In this document: positions 36,001-49,609 of the stretch, in pieces
Numbering within the stretch: the stretch's first letter is position 1
How the letters are laid out: the number at the start of each line of letters is the position of its first letter
Source: Pagrus major
Lineage: Eukaryota; Chordata; Actinopteri; Spariformes; Sparidae
Direction of reading: 5' to 3'
NCBI RefSeq assembly: GCF_040436345.1
Contig: NC_133230.1
Coordinates: forward strand, 20,470,197 to 20,534,196
Length of the DNA: 64,000 bases
The notes under the pieces: model-generated
The model's database searches: none
What the model was told of the DNA's origin: nothing
The model's input: the letters and a program-made list of their open reading frames with translations, nothing else
Position numbers and translations under genes: made by a program

Positions 36001-39000
36001 CACAGTGAAGAAAAAGATGTATTACCGGTAACATTGCAATGGGTCCTGTTGGGAGGAACCTCTGCCATGCGACATTGTTCTCCGTGGGCTGCAAAACACA
36101 TAAATTAAATTAAATAACAGAGTGAAATATTGTGGCATGGCACTGTAGGGCATACATTATAATTACATATATTGCACATAAAAACAAGACATTACAAAGA
36201 GTACTTCTGGGTGGGTGTATTGTTCTCTGTGTGGCTACAGACGTGACATTAAAATTACTATCATAATGAAAAGATTGAGTAAATTAAATCAGTAGCTCAC
36301 AATGATGCGTCTAAAAGTATAAGTGATGTATAATACATATAATAAAGTATAAAGAATACTGTATACATGCGTTGAATGCGATAATCACCTCTGATAGGTG
36401 CAACACAGCAACCACAGCAGATTGGTCATAATTCCACTTGACCGTGGGGATCCCCAGTTCCTGCCTCACCATTGAGTTTGGTCCATCTGCACCGATCTGA
36501 AGAACAGATGACAAAAAGTGAAATCAAAAAGGCAGAGAACAGATGAACAGCTACAGTGTGCGATGGAGTCAAACTGACCAGCAGCTTGGTCTGAAGAGTC
36601 TCTCCGTTGGCCAACGTGACCTGGACCCACGGGATGGATTCAGCTGCCTGGTGGGGCATGGGCCACGCATACTTCACCACCTTGGAGCGGTACTTGACTT
36701 GCACGTTATCTGAGACACAACATGGACATAAAACTGGTGACTAAAAAAGCAGCACTTCTTGAAATGGCAACTGTTGTGACTCTCACACAACAAAGGGATC
36801 AATCTTGGATCCCGTGTATGTATCATGACACGAAATCAGTGCTTTTGCTACTTTTCCCGTCAAAGCGAGAGGATGGTGTGCCTGCAGCCAAAGCAGTGGA
36901 AGATCTATAAAGCACCTTGTAAAACACCATTGGTTTTCCTCACTGGCACATGGCAGCTGACGAAGTTCACATTTGACAATCTTCTTAATGGCCTTGGCCT
37001 GCCACACTGCACTGACTAATAGTGTTTATCTACAACAACACCATGCCACACTTTGCACATGCTGCCAGCTGGTTAGATTTTGCCCCTCTTCCTAAAATAT
37101 CAGCAGCTGCAGAAATCCCAAACATGAAAGCATCCCGAGCTACGCTGGCTCATGTCGACTTGGAGCACGACCCGTCCACAGAACGGCTACTGGTTCCCTG
37201 AACACGACAGTCAAATATGGGTTTTCAGTGATTGGAGAGCAGGGTTACATTGAAACCAGCTGGCAGGCAGCACACTTTTCATGTAGTGCATTGAGCATAA
37301 CAACACCATGGCTAAAATGAGAGGAGAGAGAGAGAGAGAGAGAGGGACAAATGGGAGGCACATGAGGCAAAAACGTGCTGTAACCACACATCCGTTGTTT
37401 GGTGCATAATGTTGAAAACTGTTTATAAATATGCCACTTTAACTGTCAAGCACATAGCAGAGCAAGGTTTTATTTGCGAACCTCACCAAAAGTTGGGCTA
37501 ATGTCAAGAGCAATACAGCACTACACACTGTCAGCGCTTTAGTGTCTTAAGAGGTGGCGGAGCTTGGGAGCACATGGCAGCTTTAAATAGGTCACTGGAC
37601 CACTTCACGTGTCCTCAGAGGGTGCCGGGACTCTGCAGTTCCCAAAATGTGATTGAAATTGCAGGAAAAACATGAACGGCTCCAAGGGCTGAACTTGTCT
37701 TCAAAAACAGTCATTGGGAGAGAGTACAAATAAACAAAACCTGGGGGACAGGATGGAATAAATGTGGCGGCGGCATCCATTATGCAGATGGAACAGGAAT
37801 CAAGAGGTCTTACAGAGCACTGCTACTGTGTGGGGCTTCATGTTTTAATCATAAGCGTCTGTGCTTACCAGACAGGCCATCTAGCTGTTTAGTGAGCGCA
37901 GCCACAACGATGTCATTCTCCACGATGTACGCCATCTCGTCCTGCAGGTTCTTCTTATCGAACGTGATCAGGGAATCAGAGCAGGCGTCCCAAACCTAAA
38001 TGAGAGACCTATTATGCCTGCGGTCTACGAGTATATCCTTCAAAGCATCCCCCTCTCCCTATATATAGAGCTGAACACATCAAAGTTGTTAACTGCCGTC
38101 AGAGGTTGGCACAACCCAGAACGATGAGGGTCACCAACACCCCTCCGGCTGGACTCCAGCTTAATGGAGCTCTCTGAGGTGAAGAACATTTGAGTGACAT
38201 TTTTTGTGCTGAGGATTTTTGCAAACATTTTCGTGGAAACACAAATAACAAATGACATGTTTGTGAACATGAAGAGCCAGTCAATATTTATCCACAACCA
38301 AAAATGGCAGGAGATATAGTTTTAGGCTTCTGTAATTCCAGCCCTGAAAGCACCATTTGAGCTAAACGTCAGGGGGTGAAAAGTGTTTGTACAAGGTTAA
38401 TCCTCTCCTGGCATGTAACTATGCTGACAGAACCCATCATTCTGCAGTAATATGCTGCTACTGTTGCTGCTGCTGCTACTACTTTTTTCCAACTTGCCAT
38501 AAAGTAGGGGGATATACCCCACAGCAAACCACTAATGGCAGTGGGTTTGCAACTTGTGATAAGTGGTTGGGAAGAAAGATTTACTGAGACCAGCCCAAAA
38601 ATTGTTTTGGGTTTGTTTAATGCAGGGTGAAATGATGCAGCTTTCCAGTGGAATCAGTTGCTAGCTCTCACTTTCTATGCGAGGTTTAAACAATACACTT
38701 CTTTGCAGTTTATAGAGAGAAATGTGGGCAAAATGACGCCTCAATGGCCTTTGGTTTCCAATCTAAACCCTCAATGCTTACTGGACATTTAAGATGGAAG
38801 AGCATTTTATTGCAGGGAAAGAATGTTATTTAGAGCTAACCTGCAGTACATAGTTTCCAGTGCTATGGCTGGAGATGTATATGACTCTAGAGTCAATGGG
38901 CAAACATGCCAAAACAGTGGTGGCAGAGTGAAGGTATAATGGGAGAGGTACACTACCATAATCACTGGAAGGCACTGCATGATGACATCTTAGGCCCAGA

Positions 39001-42000
39001 GAGAAACCCTGCGGTCGGGTGTTTGGTACACAGCGACCACATCTTACAAGAGGGACTGAGCCTGCACCCACAGCCGTAAAGCGGGTTCACTCTGCAGCAA
39101 ACAACCGCTCTCCTAATCTTTCATCTTCTTCCCGTTGTTCACATGAATCTTCATAATTAGAAGATAGTGGGAGCGAGTACCAATTTGAAAACATCAAAAT
39201 GATTTACTCTTCATAGAAAACATGGCTTTAATAAATAAGACTTGCACGGTCAGAGAGCCATCCAGTGCTTTGAATGTGCCGGAGATGGCTTGTTTTTTTA
39301 AATATACCATGCACTCTTTGGCATTCCTTGTGGCACACACACTGCAGAGCTACTGAAAGGGCATAAATTTCACAAAGGAATGAACAAAATGCATGTTACA
39401 TGAAACCTCTGTTTGCCATTTTAATGTGAACAATTACATACCATACACATGATTATATGATACAGTATTGTGATGCTTGTTCATTAAGCTGAATGACTGA
39501 GTAGAAGCCGACTGTCACAGATTTTGTTCCCCACAAATTGTATGGTGCTGAGATTGATGGATGACAGAAATACATATAGTATGACTGTAAATTAGACAGT
39601 CTGGGAGACTATATGAAGAAAAACTGAAGTTGTATAACAGAGGGATTTCTGTGAGATGTTCTGTACTGCTGTTCTGGCTCTAGTTATTTTTGTTGGCCTC
39701 GAAATGATATTTTTCTAAACTCTTGACAGAGCAGCACAACGGTAGTTACTGTACACTTGGGTTGAAGAGATTTTAAAAAGACACTTCATGTAGCAGTGAG
39801 CTGAAGATTAACATACCTGCATCTTTTGATAGGGCTTGCACCTCATCTTTGTGATGTGTTCCCATGCTCCAATACCTGCATTTGCACAAACACATTTACA
39901 AAATAGTTACAATGGTAATTAAATGCAACAATGTATGACAGTGTATCACAAATAATCATACCGTGCACAGTGTGAGGTTAAAGCCCACCCATTATAAAAT
40001 ATTTTAAGTCTTTTTAAGGGGAGAGATTATACTTGACATGATTTGTGCTTTTGTGTACATGTTAGATCTTTGTAAGTGGTAGTGGGCAATAGGGCTATTC
40101 CGATACCAGTATCAGAACTCCTCCGACACTGCCTGATTGAGTATCAGTTAGTATGCAAGTCTATGTTACAATCCGATATCACATTATTTACTAGCCTCAT
40201 AACGGGACCCTGCTACTTCTCAGCACTGTCCCATTCACATGATTGCAACTTTACTGTTTTTTTACTGCACAAGTAGACAATTAAGACGGCAAGCATCTTG
40301 TGTAACTCCAAGCAAATGTCAGCAAACTTACATTTGTCCTGCATAAACAGCAAATATTATAAATTCAGTGGTATCAGATTTGCACTTGGTACAGACTTTA
40401 GGCATTGACATCAGTTTTGAGAAGATAAAAATAGTATCAGAACATCTTTTGTGACCTATATCTTATCCAATTACCTTAAAAACAATACAGTAAGAATTTA
40501 AACACCATGTAAAATTACTGTAAATGATACGCAGGGTTCCATAAAAATGTTCTGGATAAAAAGATCTTACATTAGCTTTTTGCACAGGAGCCCATGAGGA
40601 GGCAATGAGGTCACAGTCAAGCACAATGTTTCAACTAACTTTGCACTATGGCACTGCATTCCCTTCAAATACTCTATTTGCATTTCAGTGTCATAATCAG
40701 ATAAAGTGTTTGATCAGATTGAGGCGTTAACACTGTAAAGTCAATATATGATACGCAAAATAAAGCAAGTGAGCTGAGTAGAGGAGAGGTTATTTGGGAT
40801 GTCTGTCTCTTACTGGCACCTTATCGTTAGGGATCAACCGATATTGACTGTTATGGGCTGATACTGATTATTAGTAATCAAGCAGACCGATAACCGATAA
40901 TTGGAACTAATATAAAGTACATTTACAGTAAGAATGAAAAATCTTAAGTGTCAAAATTTAGAATAACCAGTGATGTAATGTCAGTAAGCATATTTTACTC
41001 AAGTACTGTACTTACGTACTAACAATGTGAGGTACTTGAACTTTACTTGAGTATTTTCTGCTACTTTATATTTCCACTCCTCTACAATTTGAGGCAAATA
41101 TTGTACTTTTGACTCCAACAGACTTGCAAATTTAGATTGCTCAGTGTTGACAAGCTATTAATCGAGACATGCAAGCAATCAGATAGTGTTGGGCGGGACA
41201 TTGACTGAGACCACAAAGTGGAGACTACAGACAGAGAGGCAGCTTTCAGTGCCAAACAGGCACATTTTCTAAATCAATTTATTTTATTGGCAATCGGATG
41301 CAAAAACCACACCAATTACAATAAATGGAAAGAATTCTGAATGCTCAGTGTATTGGAATATGTGACCTAGAGGGCAGATATTGTCATTGCTGTTGTCCAT
41401 GCTCGGATCACTGAACTGCTTACAGTACATACACACTGATGCTAATGCTATGTTAAGACTTGAATCAGGATGAACTTGGATGAATCCTTTTTGAGACATT
41501 TCATGCTTATAGGGCAGGTGAGAAAATAACCAATATTGGTTGAACACTTGAAAGGTGTATTGAGACTTGAAAGCAATCTGTACATAAACTGTCAAATGAT
41601 TGATTGATGAGAAGCATGTGTTTAAAACAGTGGCTGTGTGCAGCACATACAGGCAGCCTGAAAGCGTCTAATAAAAAGCTTTTATAAATAAAAAAAAGTG
41701 TAATATTATTACAGTATAATAATAAAATTACAGTACAATAATAACAAGCAATAATGTTCCGCTCTTCTTAATAAATTGTAGACCTCAGATTGTGGATTTA
41801 GGGCACAGAACATGTTTCACAGATGAGTTAATCCAGCTAGTTACCCGGCCCAAAATCCCAGAATCTCCCTTTCTCTGGCTGCCAAAGTATCTAAGCTTGA
41901 GAGAGATATGAATAACAGATTAGGCTTTTGAAAAACTCTCACTCTGTAACTAAGAAAAGAGTAGTGTCAGGAAACATCCCAGGTGAGATGACCTATAACA

Positions 42001-42911
42001 CAGGAACGGTTGAGGTCAGATATGATCCCTGCTAAGCCAGTGAGACTGGACACAGTGTCTGATCCCTGGCTTACCTTGTAAGAGCCATTTAACAGTCTAG
42101 CATCACAGGCGTCTCACAGGAAGGGAGTTAATCACCGCAGAAATAACTTCTTGATTTATTTTGTCTGTGGTGAAACTGTCTCTTTAAAAATGAATGTTAT
42201 ATTGACAGAGATTGTAAGTGTATACTGTACTGCTGAGGAGGGTTGCAGAGCCTGGACTGATGGAGCTGACTCTGGTGCTGTAGGTGTCTGGGACCTTGTC
42301 CATCACTTTCTTGTTGCCCGCTTCAAGCAGGAGAATCTTCTTACCCTCCAAATTGGGATCCATACCTGTTTAAAAATTGGAAATATTATGTTCTTATAAT
42401 TTTAATATTATATTATTGAAAATTATTGTAAATACAGCACATATTTAAGTTGCTTTTGCATGCATTATTCAGATCATGTGGTAAACCTGGGAGTGTTTAG
42501 GCATTTCTGGTATAAAATTTGACTCAGAGTTTAGCTTTTTTGGTAAATACCACAAGTTTCTACGGGATTATCCAAAAACACAGGTCTATGTGAACAAAAA
42601 CAGCTCCTGATAACAATACTTTATATTTTTACATTTGACTGGTTGTTTAATAATAGCCGGAGTCACACACCAAAATGTGGTCAGTCAGGGTTGGGAAGGC
42701 ATTACTCACCGAGGGAACATGCCATTGCAGATCCAACCATTCCTCCCCCGGATATAATAACATCATAAACCTCATTCTTGCCAGGATCGTTTCCATGTTC
42801 TGCGCACACTAATCCTCGGCTGATGATTTTTATACCAGATAAATGCTTCTCTGCAATAAAACACCGGCCAAGACCGTTTAAGGCCAGCGTCGCCTTTGTG
42901 ATCTTATGCAT
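33073..42911 (-). CDS. coq6: Ubiquinone biosynthesis monooxygenase COQ6 (482 aa)
   Basis: Twelve coding exons on the minus strand, 5' to 3': 42710-42911, 42231-42365, 39817-39875, 37869-37995, 36579-36709, 36389-36496, 36026-36088, 35820-35927, 35002-35204, 34137-34252, 33632-33798 and 33073-33102. All phases agree. This mitochondrial FAD-dependent monooxygenase hydroxylates the benzoquinone-ring precursor of coenzyme Q. The dinucleotide motif GGGMVG is at residues 55-60, the ADG motif of the family at 221-223 and the second FAD motif [14 protein letters not shown] at about 379-392. The last exon encodes only EQIIAFASK, matching the human C-terminus closely. The N-terminal 45 residues are basic and poor in acidic residues at first, consistent with import into mitochondria. 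Human COQ6 is 468 residues. Introns 2 and 3 are the longest and hold decayed repeats. Confidence 0.95.
34421..34971. mobile_element. TTAA-flanked MITE in a coq6 intron
   Basis: Left end AGGGGCAACATGTAAGAAAT and right end ATTTCTTACACATCGCTCCT pair, and the pairing continues into GGCCAGAATTT and AAATTCTGGCC. TTAA lies at 34417-34420 and 34972-34975. It is 551 bp with no transposase frame. Its edge is only 30 bp from the coq6 exon at 35002-35204, close to that exon's donor site. Confidence 0.85.
37321..37344. repeat. (GA)n microsatellite
   Basis: A short run of about eleven GA dinucleotides in a coq6 intron. Confidence 0.85.
40080..40450. repeat. Decayed repeat in coq6 intron 2
   Basis: It begins with GGGCTATTCCGATACCAGTA and later carries fragments such as GGTATCAGATTTG and TAGTATCAGAAC. 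These resemble a widespread teleost repeat built on GATACCAGTATC motifs. Clean terminal repeats or target duplications were not found, so the boundaries are approximate. Confidence 0.35.
40828..41135. repeat. Composite decayed repeats in coq6 intron 2
   Basis: Two repeat-like blocks adjoin. From about 40828, TAGGGATCAACCGATATTG followed by CCGATAACCGATAATTGG resembles a teleost MITE terminus. From about 40970, TACTCAAGTACTGTACTT and TACTTGAACTTTACTTGAGT match a very common fish repeat. Neither has clear ends. Confidence 0.4.
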
Positions 42912-44537
42912 GACTCTGTCTTCACTCTGTCTTCATGTGGGACAAGCCGCGCATTAAACAGAAGAAACCAGACCGACTTTAAACTGTGGATATGTTCATA
43001 TGATAAGCAGAAAGACGTTTCCCCTTGAATGTGTCCTAATAGCCGCAGCTGTGTCCCTTCTGTAATCCAGCCATGTTTTGTTGACAAGCGCTCGAAAGGA
43101 AGTACTTCCGGTTTCGCGTCCAATCACAAAAGACGTCCGTCGCGGCTGATGTTCCGGCTTCTGTCCACAAACAGTGCTAATGCTACCAAAAACGGAGGAG
43201 TGAGTGTGAGTAAAATACACTTGCTTCGTTTCAGGTGTAATAAAAAAGACTCGGTCAACTTTATTTCAACAACAGAGCTCATTAACTTACGCTGTGGTGT
43301 CGCTTGTCAGCGGAGACATCACGTTTGGGAGATATAAGTGTTTCTTGACGCTACGACGCCACTTCTTAAAAGTCATCTTTTACCAGGTTTGCGACTCGTT
43401 TTTACCTTTTATTTTACAGTAATTCGAAGTCAAAATTCTTAGCATGTGCTGGTAGGAATAGAAAGCAGGTTTTGTATAAGTATAAAAGTAAAACTATTAA
43501 AGTAAATACGTAAAGAAACGCTAAATACAGGTCCCTACGTCAACAAGGTGCAGAGGTCTGTTGCCATGGTAACCATTTACACAGACTGGAGGTGGAGTTG
43601 TCAGCATTTTTAATCATAAACAAATCATTTCCGATTACTGTCGTAAAACGTCGCGAAATAGTGGAAGAAAATCCCCATTATAATTTCCCAGAGCACAAGA
43701 GGGACGTCTTTAAATAGCTTCAATATTAAAAACTAGAATATATTCAAATAACAATGACATAAAAACAGAAAATCATCATGCTTTTATTTTATTTAGCCAT
43801 TACTATTAATTACACATTAGCCATTAAGCTTATTTTCAGTCATGTAGGCCTAATGTGTATTATTTTATCAGAGATCACATGTTATTGTGTCTAAAATATG
43901 CTGGAGGTGTACAATGAAGTGGAGAGTAGAGTACAGATCGGTATCGGTGTATATGTTGTCCGATATGTGCCAAAAATAAAACTTTTTTTCTTCTTCTACA
44001 GAACAACAGAACATAAGGCAAAAAAGACACTTGGGGTAATCTATAATCATTCCTTTAATAGAAAAGTTTATTGTTTCAGTGCATTGATGTCATATTTTGG
44101 ACAAAAATCTGGAAGATATCATGCCTCCATGTCGTATGCATCTTTATCATGTGTTTGATAACCACATTTTAGGGTCATTGCAAAAAAAAAATTGGATTGG
44201 TGGATGCATTATGTGTATATACGTAAGAATATTGACTTTTTTTTACTCCCTTATATTGGTATTGGCAATGGCCTCATAAATCCAGTATCCATTAGATGAA
44301 ATCAAATAGATGATATAAAAACAGGAAGTTTGGCATTTTTCCTTGATAAATGACTTCAACGATGAATAGCTTCTCAAAGTTGTTGTCAGTTTACTTTCCG
44401 TTGATACACACATGAAGAATAACTTTTTGTTTACAGGAATAAACAGCCTTTCATAGCTTGAAATTTGATTTTCCTTCACTTTACTCTTCCTGTTTTTTGG
44501 GTTGTTTTTTTTAATGTGTTTCACAGGTCGGAGAAAT
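42912..44537. promoter_or_regulatory. Divergent promoter region of coq6 and fam161b
   Basis: Separates the coq6 start codon (minus strand) from the fam161b start codon (plus strand). Near coq6 are a CCAAT box at 43120-43124 and a palindromic ETS-like site GGAAGTACTTCCGG at about 43099-43112. The X-box at 43560-43573 is listed separately. A non-coding first exon of fam161b probably lies in this region, since the coding exon starts just after a splice acceptor. Confidence 0.5.
43560..43573. promoter_or_regulatory. Perfect RFX X-box motif
   Basis: GTTGCCATGGTAAC fits the RFX consensus at every position and is nearly palindromic. RFX factors drive ciliary genes. It lies about 650 bp from the coq6 start and 965 bp before the fam161b start codon, and would be promoter-proximal if fam161b begins with a non-coding exon nearby. 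Confidence 0.7.
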
Positions 44538-47500
44538 ATGTCAAAGCTGGAGACCTTGCTGGAGGATGGACTGAGATCAGAGTTGATGCTCCAGCAACAG
44601 CTGAAGGCCCTGAGTGAGGCCCTCAGGAAGCAGCTGCAGGAGACAGAGAGTAGACAGAGAGAGGAGCTGGAGAGGAGGATTCATCAGAACGCTCTCCTGT
44701 CAACAGACCCAGCGTCCGGTGATCAAAATGAAGTGAACCATCAGGCCAAGTAAGTTTCCTCAAGTGTCGTCTATGTTTTGTCATAGTTACTGCAATAGTT
44801 ATATACAATTTTATATATATATACATATACATATATACACAGATCAGCCAAAACATTAAAACCACTGACAGGTGACGTGAATAACATTAATCATCTCATC
44901 ATAATGCAATGTTCTGCTGGGAAACCTTGGGTGCTGGCATTCATGTGAATGCCACTTGACACGCACCACCCATCCAAACACTGTTCACCTCATCACAACA
45001 ACATTACCCGATGGCAGTGGCCCCCCAGCAGGAAAATGTGCCCTGACACACCGCAAACACTGCTCAGGAACAGCTCAAGGAGCACAATAAAGGGCACAAG
45101 GTGTTGACCAGGCCTCCAAATTCCCCAGATCCCCACCCCCCAACATACAGGACCCAGAGGATCCACTATAAAATGCCCTGGTGCCAGACACCACAAGACA
45201 CCCTCAGGGGTCTTAAGTCCATGTCTTGACAGGTCAGAACTGTTTTGGCTGCACAAGGAGAACCTTCACAATATTAGGCAGGTGGTCATAATGTTATGCC
45301 TGATCGGTGTATATGAAAATAACTATAAATCTATTTTCTTAAAGATCTTTATTGTTTTTCAGACATGTGGGAATGAGGAAATCCGCCTCTACATCTGCCC
45401 TCACCTCAGACAAAGAAACTTCACACCATCCCAGACAGTCAGAGAGGCTTAATTCATCATCTCCAAAAAACTGGAAGCATTGCTCAGTCAGGACTTCCAT
45501 GCTGACTCCTACCAGGATTCAGCAGTGTGAACGCTTAGCTTCATCTGAAACAACACAGATGATTAAAGAGAAGGAGGCTGAAGCTGAGTGTCAGAAGCAG
45601 TTCCACGCTCCCCCAGTCCCCAGCCATGTCAACAAGCCCCTCTATCAGGAGATGAACGAGCGGAAGGAGAAGGAGAGGAAGCAGGGCCAAGAGCAGAGGA
45701 GGGACTTCTTACTCTCCATTCAAAAACCTTTCAGCTTCGAGGAGAGAGAAAAGGAGAAAAGGGAGAAGCTTATAGCGATGTCGAAATATGTTTCAAATAA
45801 TCAAAAAAGCAGGGCTGCTACTGTACAGACACCTCCTCACAAAGAGGTAAAAGACTCGTCAGAGTCTGAGCTGAAAGGTGGGTTTCCTTTCTCATGCGAT
45901 GATGCTGGCTAGTGAACTGTTTAGTGCCCTAGTTGGAATTAATGTGAAAGTATTGAGGGATCATACTCTTTGTAACATAACTCTATGTGCCACTTTACAC
46001 CCAGGATATACTGGCAGTTTAGAATAGTATAGAGGCCACTGGTTCCCAAATTTTCTGGCTTGCGAACCTTTATACCAGGAAATGCCTATGCGTGACCCTC
46101 CATCGAGCAGTTCAAACCTCAAAGCCTCAATAGCCACCACTCTAGAAAAAGTCAAAAGTGTAAGATGGAGGAAAAAACAACAGGGATCTTCTTCTTCTTC
46201 TTCTTCTTCTTCTTCTTCTTGCATGTATACAGTATGTCTGATGTACTTTATGTAGTGACCTGACCTCATCCTCGACGTTATTTAAATTCTGTGCAGACCA
46301 GGAGCTTTGCAGAGAAATCCCCACTCAAACAACATTGCGTTGTGAGAATACAACTGTGTCTGGCAGCCCGAAACTTCGCACTGCTGAGCGCACCAGGAAA
46401 GAAAAGTTGTGCTTCCTGGACGAGACACCCAGCTTCAGGCCCAAAATCATCCAACAGGTCCCTGATTTCAGCAGGCTGCACAAAGCCCTGCAGACAGAGG
46501 CGCTGAGAAAAACACAGAGTAAAGAAACGATCAAATGTCAGCCCTTCCATCTGAGGACCTCAGCTCTCCCTGAGAGGAAAAGTAGGATGAGCCCTGAAAA
46601 CTCAGAGGTAAATGTTGTTTTGACCTGTTGTTTTGTTTACTTCGTGAATTTGTTCAAAAGGTTTAATTCATTTTATCGTTCTTCTTTTAGAATATGAGCT
46701 AATTTTGATTTAGTGTGTTTTGAATTTTCTGCTTTGATTATGTTTTATGCATTTCATTAATCTAATTCAAGTTTTAGACTTTTCATGGTCAACAAATTTA
46801 TCAGAGGTGGTAACTCTGGTAGGCAGGGGTCTGAAAATGTACTAATCACTCTTTCAGAAATATTACATGAATAAAATGTAAATAATAACGCCTGCTTTGA
46901 AGAGTCAGGATCTGCAGTAGAATTACATAAGAAGACATAGAGGACTCCAAAGCACCAGATGGCTTCACGTTGTAGTTTTACATGACTTCTCAGCTTGATG
47001 GATGGTTCGAAACACATCCACCCACCACTTCGCGTCTTTAAAGGGGGGAGGGAACCACTAGCCTTCCTTAAAGCCTGTAATATTCCACTTTGACAAACAG
47101 TGTTGATTACTTAAATCATTGCTCATTATAACAGGTCCGTATCAGTATGATTGCACCAAATGCACGATAAAAGGCCTAATAAAAACTGACAAACAAACCC
47201 TGCAGTTTTTGCAGATCATGCATTCCTTTGGTCCCTCACCACTCCTAAAATGTGACAAAAGACTTTGACCAGGTCACATCTGACTTTCTCTTCTGTATCT
47301 CTGGGAAAAGCTTTTTGATGATAAAAGATTTATTGTATTGGTTAAGTTCTTGTACGGCATATCTGTTATTTCTTGAGGTCGTTCTGACCAGTCCCCTCAG
47401 TTGTGGAACTGGTTGTGGAACTGTAAAGCTATTTAAAATATGTACAGTGGGCCCTCCTCGTAGAGGGAATATTTCCCTCCCTCGAACGGTTGTATATCAA

Positions 47501-49609
47501 ACTTTCTCCACCTCATAATTCATCAAGTTTAACTGAAGCCGCATTTCTACAGCGCCTGACACACAGCTGTATAATATTTCTTCACCCTTTTTTTCTCAGT
47601 TCAAGCAGAAATGTCTTTTTTATGAGACTCAGCACATATCTACAAGACTGTCCCTATATATGTTCAATGGAATTTGTCTGGGTAGAAGATTCACACGAGG
47701 GCATTGCAGAGTAAAAATAATTAAAACAGTAATCAAAGATGTATAACTGTAATTTACAGTAATCCAAAGTGGTAGAATGATCCCTGTGATCAGTGAAAGT
47801 TCCTTCCTGTCTTCCTTTCATATACTCTCTGGCCGAAATTATACAATTACCAGAGACGTATTTTAGAGTAGAGTATAACTTTAATGTCCCAGAGGAGCAA
47901 TTTGTCTTATTATAAACCATGTCAGACAGTAATAGGCAGGTTTATTTGACTAATGTTATAAATAGATATATTTAGCTGCTGAAAGTGTGGCACGTAAAGA
48001 AGCTACTTTAGATACATTATTTGTAGTATAACATCACGTAAGTGCACAAAAGAAAAAAAAAGAAAGAAATCAATTATTAGTGAGCGCACTGTAAGTAATT
48101 ACCAAGGGTTATTTATTTGTTGACAGGCAATGTTGGCCTGCTCTAGTTCTCCTACAGTACTTTCACATTTCATCAGTTTGGAGTTTTTTTCCACAAATTG
48201 ATAAACTACCTCAGCCACTCTACGTCATTCTATGCTGTATCATCAGGCAGAACACCTACATCTGTCACAGCTCACTGCACAGATTTGGCACATCTATATA
48301 AAGGCCTTCATGCTTACATCTGGCTTACATCAGTTCAAACACTGATGTGTGCTCTCCTGCTGTGAGTATTGCATCATGTAGGGTTTTATTTTTAAGTTAA
48401 ATCTAAATTTGTTAAGCAAAAACTATTTATTCATCTTATCTACAGGTACCAAAAATAAGTAATCTCAGTAGAAGCAAGTCCCTTGGCACCTTAACGTCAC
48501 TGTCCAAAGACACACTCCCCACATTCATCACAGACGATGCGAGAAAGCGCAGCATGGCCATCAGGTGACTTAGATTACTTTCCTCTTTTTTATTTCTAGA
48601 CACTAATGGGTTAAGAAATACATAATATTTACAGAAGAATACTTTTACTTTCACAGAAAGTCAATGGAGATTAGGGATAGCAAGAATCAGGAGACTGCAG
48701 ACTGGTTGAGGATGTACCAAATGAAGTCCCAGGCCATGAAGAAGACAGTCACACTTCATGCAAAGCTGCTGGACCCACACAGCAGCTTGAAAGAGGTGCA
48801 TAATGAAAAACTACAGTATCTCCGGTGAGTACTGGTCAAATGAGGCCGCTCGTTCTGCAATTTTGCATCCTTTGTAACTCACATGACAACAACCACACAC
48901 GCCTGCCACAGTAGCTCAAACTATAATCTTCAATTACATGAAGGGCGGCTGACCAACAGCAGATGAGAAAGTACACGAGGGAGTTACGGGACATGAAGGC
49001 GCGAGTCAGTGAACGCCCTTATTTGTTCCAACAGGTGAAACAGGTAAGTGGCATAGAGAGCTAAGGAGATTACATCACATTATAAATGACATGCCCCTCC
49101 AGCGTAACTTTGTGTTTTTACTGGCAGAAAAGTGCAAAGGCTCAGGCAGAGCAGACGTACAGGAACAAGCTGAAGACAGCCGGCTTAAAGGAGCAGTTTG
49201 TTGAAGAAAATGGAGAGGCAGCTGAAGGAACATCAACATCATCCAGATCTGGGGACGATACAGATGAGATTGACATTCATAGCAGGTATGCACAGTGAGA
49301 ATTTTTAGTTTTGTTCATCCACTGCGTAAGACCACTGTGTCCGGTAAAATTATGAATAGCACTGCCTCTGGAGAGCCAAGGACTTCATGTGGTTTGGTCA
49401 TATTACATTACATAATTTTCTGAGCAAGCCCTGCAGTTTTAGTGAAGAAAAGGCAAAAACTGTTGCCAAGTAAAAGTTCGATGTAATTACAATATAGCCG
49501 TATTCTAACCCAAAATGTCTGATTTAGGGAGGAAAATGTAGCCGACGGGGAGAAAATTGAAGATGTGGAAGAGAAGAGCGTGAAGTCCAAACGGGAAGAA
49601 ATGCCATGA
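44538..49609 (+). CDS. fam161b: FAM161 family protein, FAM161B by gene order (554 aa)
   Basis: Eight coding exons in frame: 44538-44749, 45363-45877, 46297-46607, 48446-48564, 48657-48824, 48944-49043, 49128-49285 and 49528-49609. The N-terminal 70 residues are a leucine- and glutamine-rich coiled coil (LMLQQQLKALSEALRKQLQ). The central part has the UPF0564/FAM161 pattern of basic, phenylalanine-containing blocks: KPLYQEMNERKEKERK, QKPFSFEEREKEKREKL and KCQPFHLRTSALPERK. The C-terminus is acidic and basic and of low complexity (DDTDEIDIHSR, EKIEDVEEK). FAM161 proteins bind microtubules and localise to centrosomes, basal bodies and the connecting cilium. FAM161B rather than FAM161A is chosen because it neighbours coq6 as in human. 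The start ATG follows a splice acceptor at 44526, so the 5' UTR has at least one further exon. Confidence 0.88.
44838..45309. mobile_element. TA-flanked inverted-repeat element in fam161b intron 1
   Basis: The left end CACAGATCAGCCAAAACATT pairs with the reverse complement of the right end (CACCGATCAGGCATAACATT), and the pairing runs to about 30 bp. TA lies on both sides (44836-44837 and 45310-45311), as for Tc1/mariner-type insertion. It is 472 bp of a 613-bp intron. I see no transposase. The family name is not certain. Confidence 0.7.
46010..46150. repeat. Possible decayed teleost repeat in fam161b intron 2
   Basis: Contains CACTGGTTCCCAAATTTTCT, then GCGTGACCCTCC. The order resembles a widespread fish repeat with a similar wording, but the copy is short and its ends are unclear. 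Confidence 0.3.
46188..46219. repeat. (TTC)n microsatellite
   Basis: About ten TTC units in fam161b intron 2, 78 bp before exon 3. On the transcribed strand they extend the pyrimidine-rich sequence upstream of the acceptor. Confidence 0.9.
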
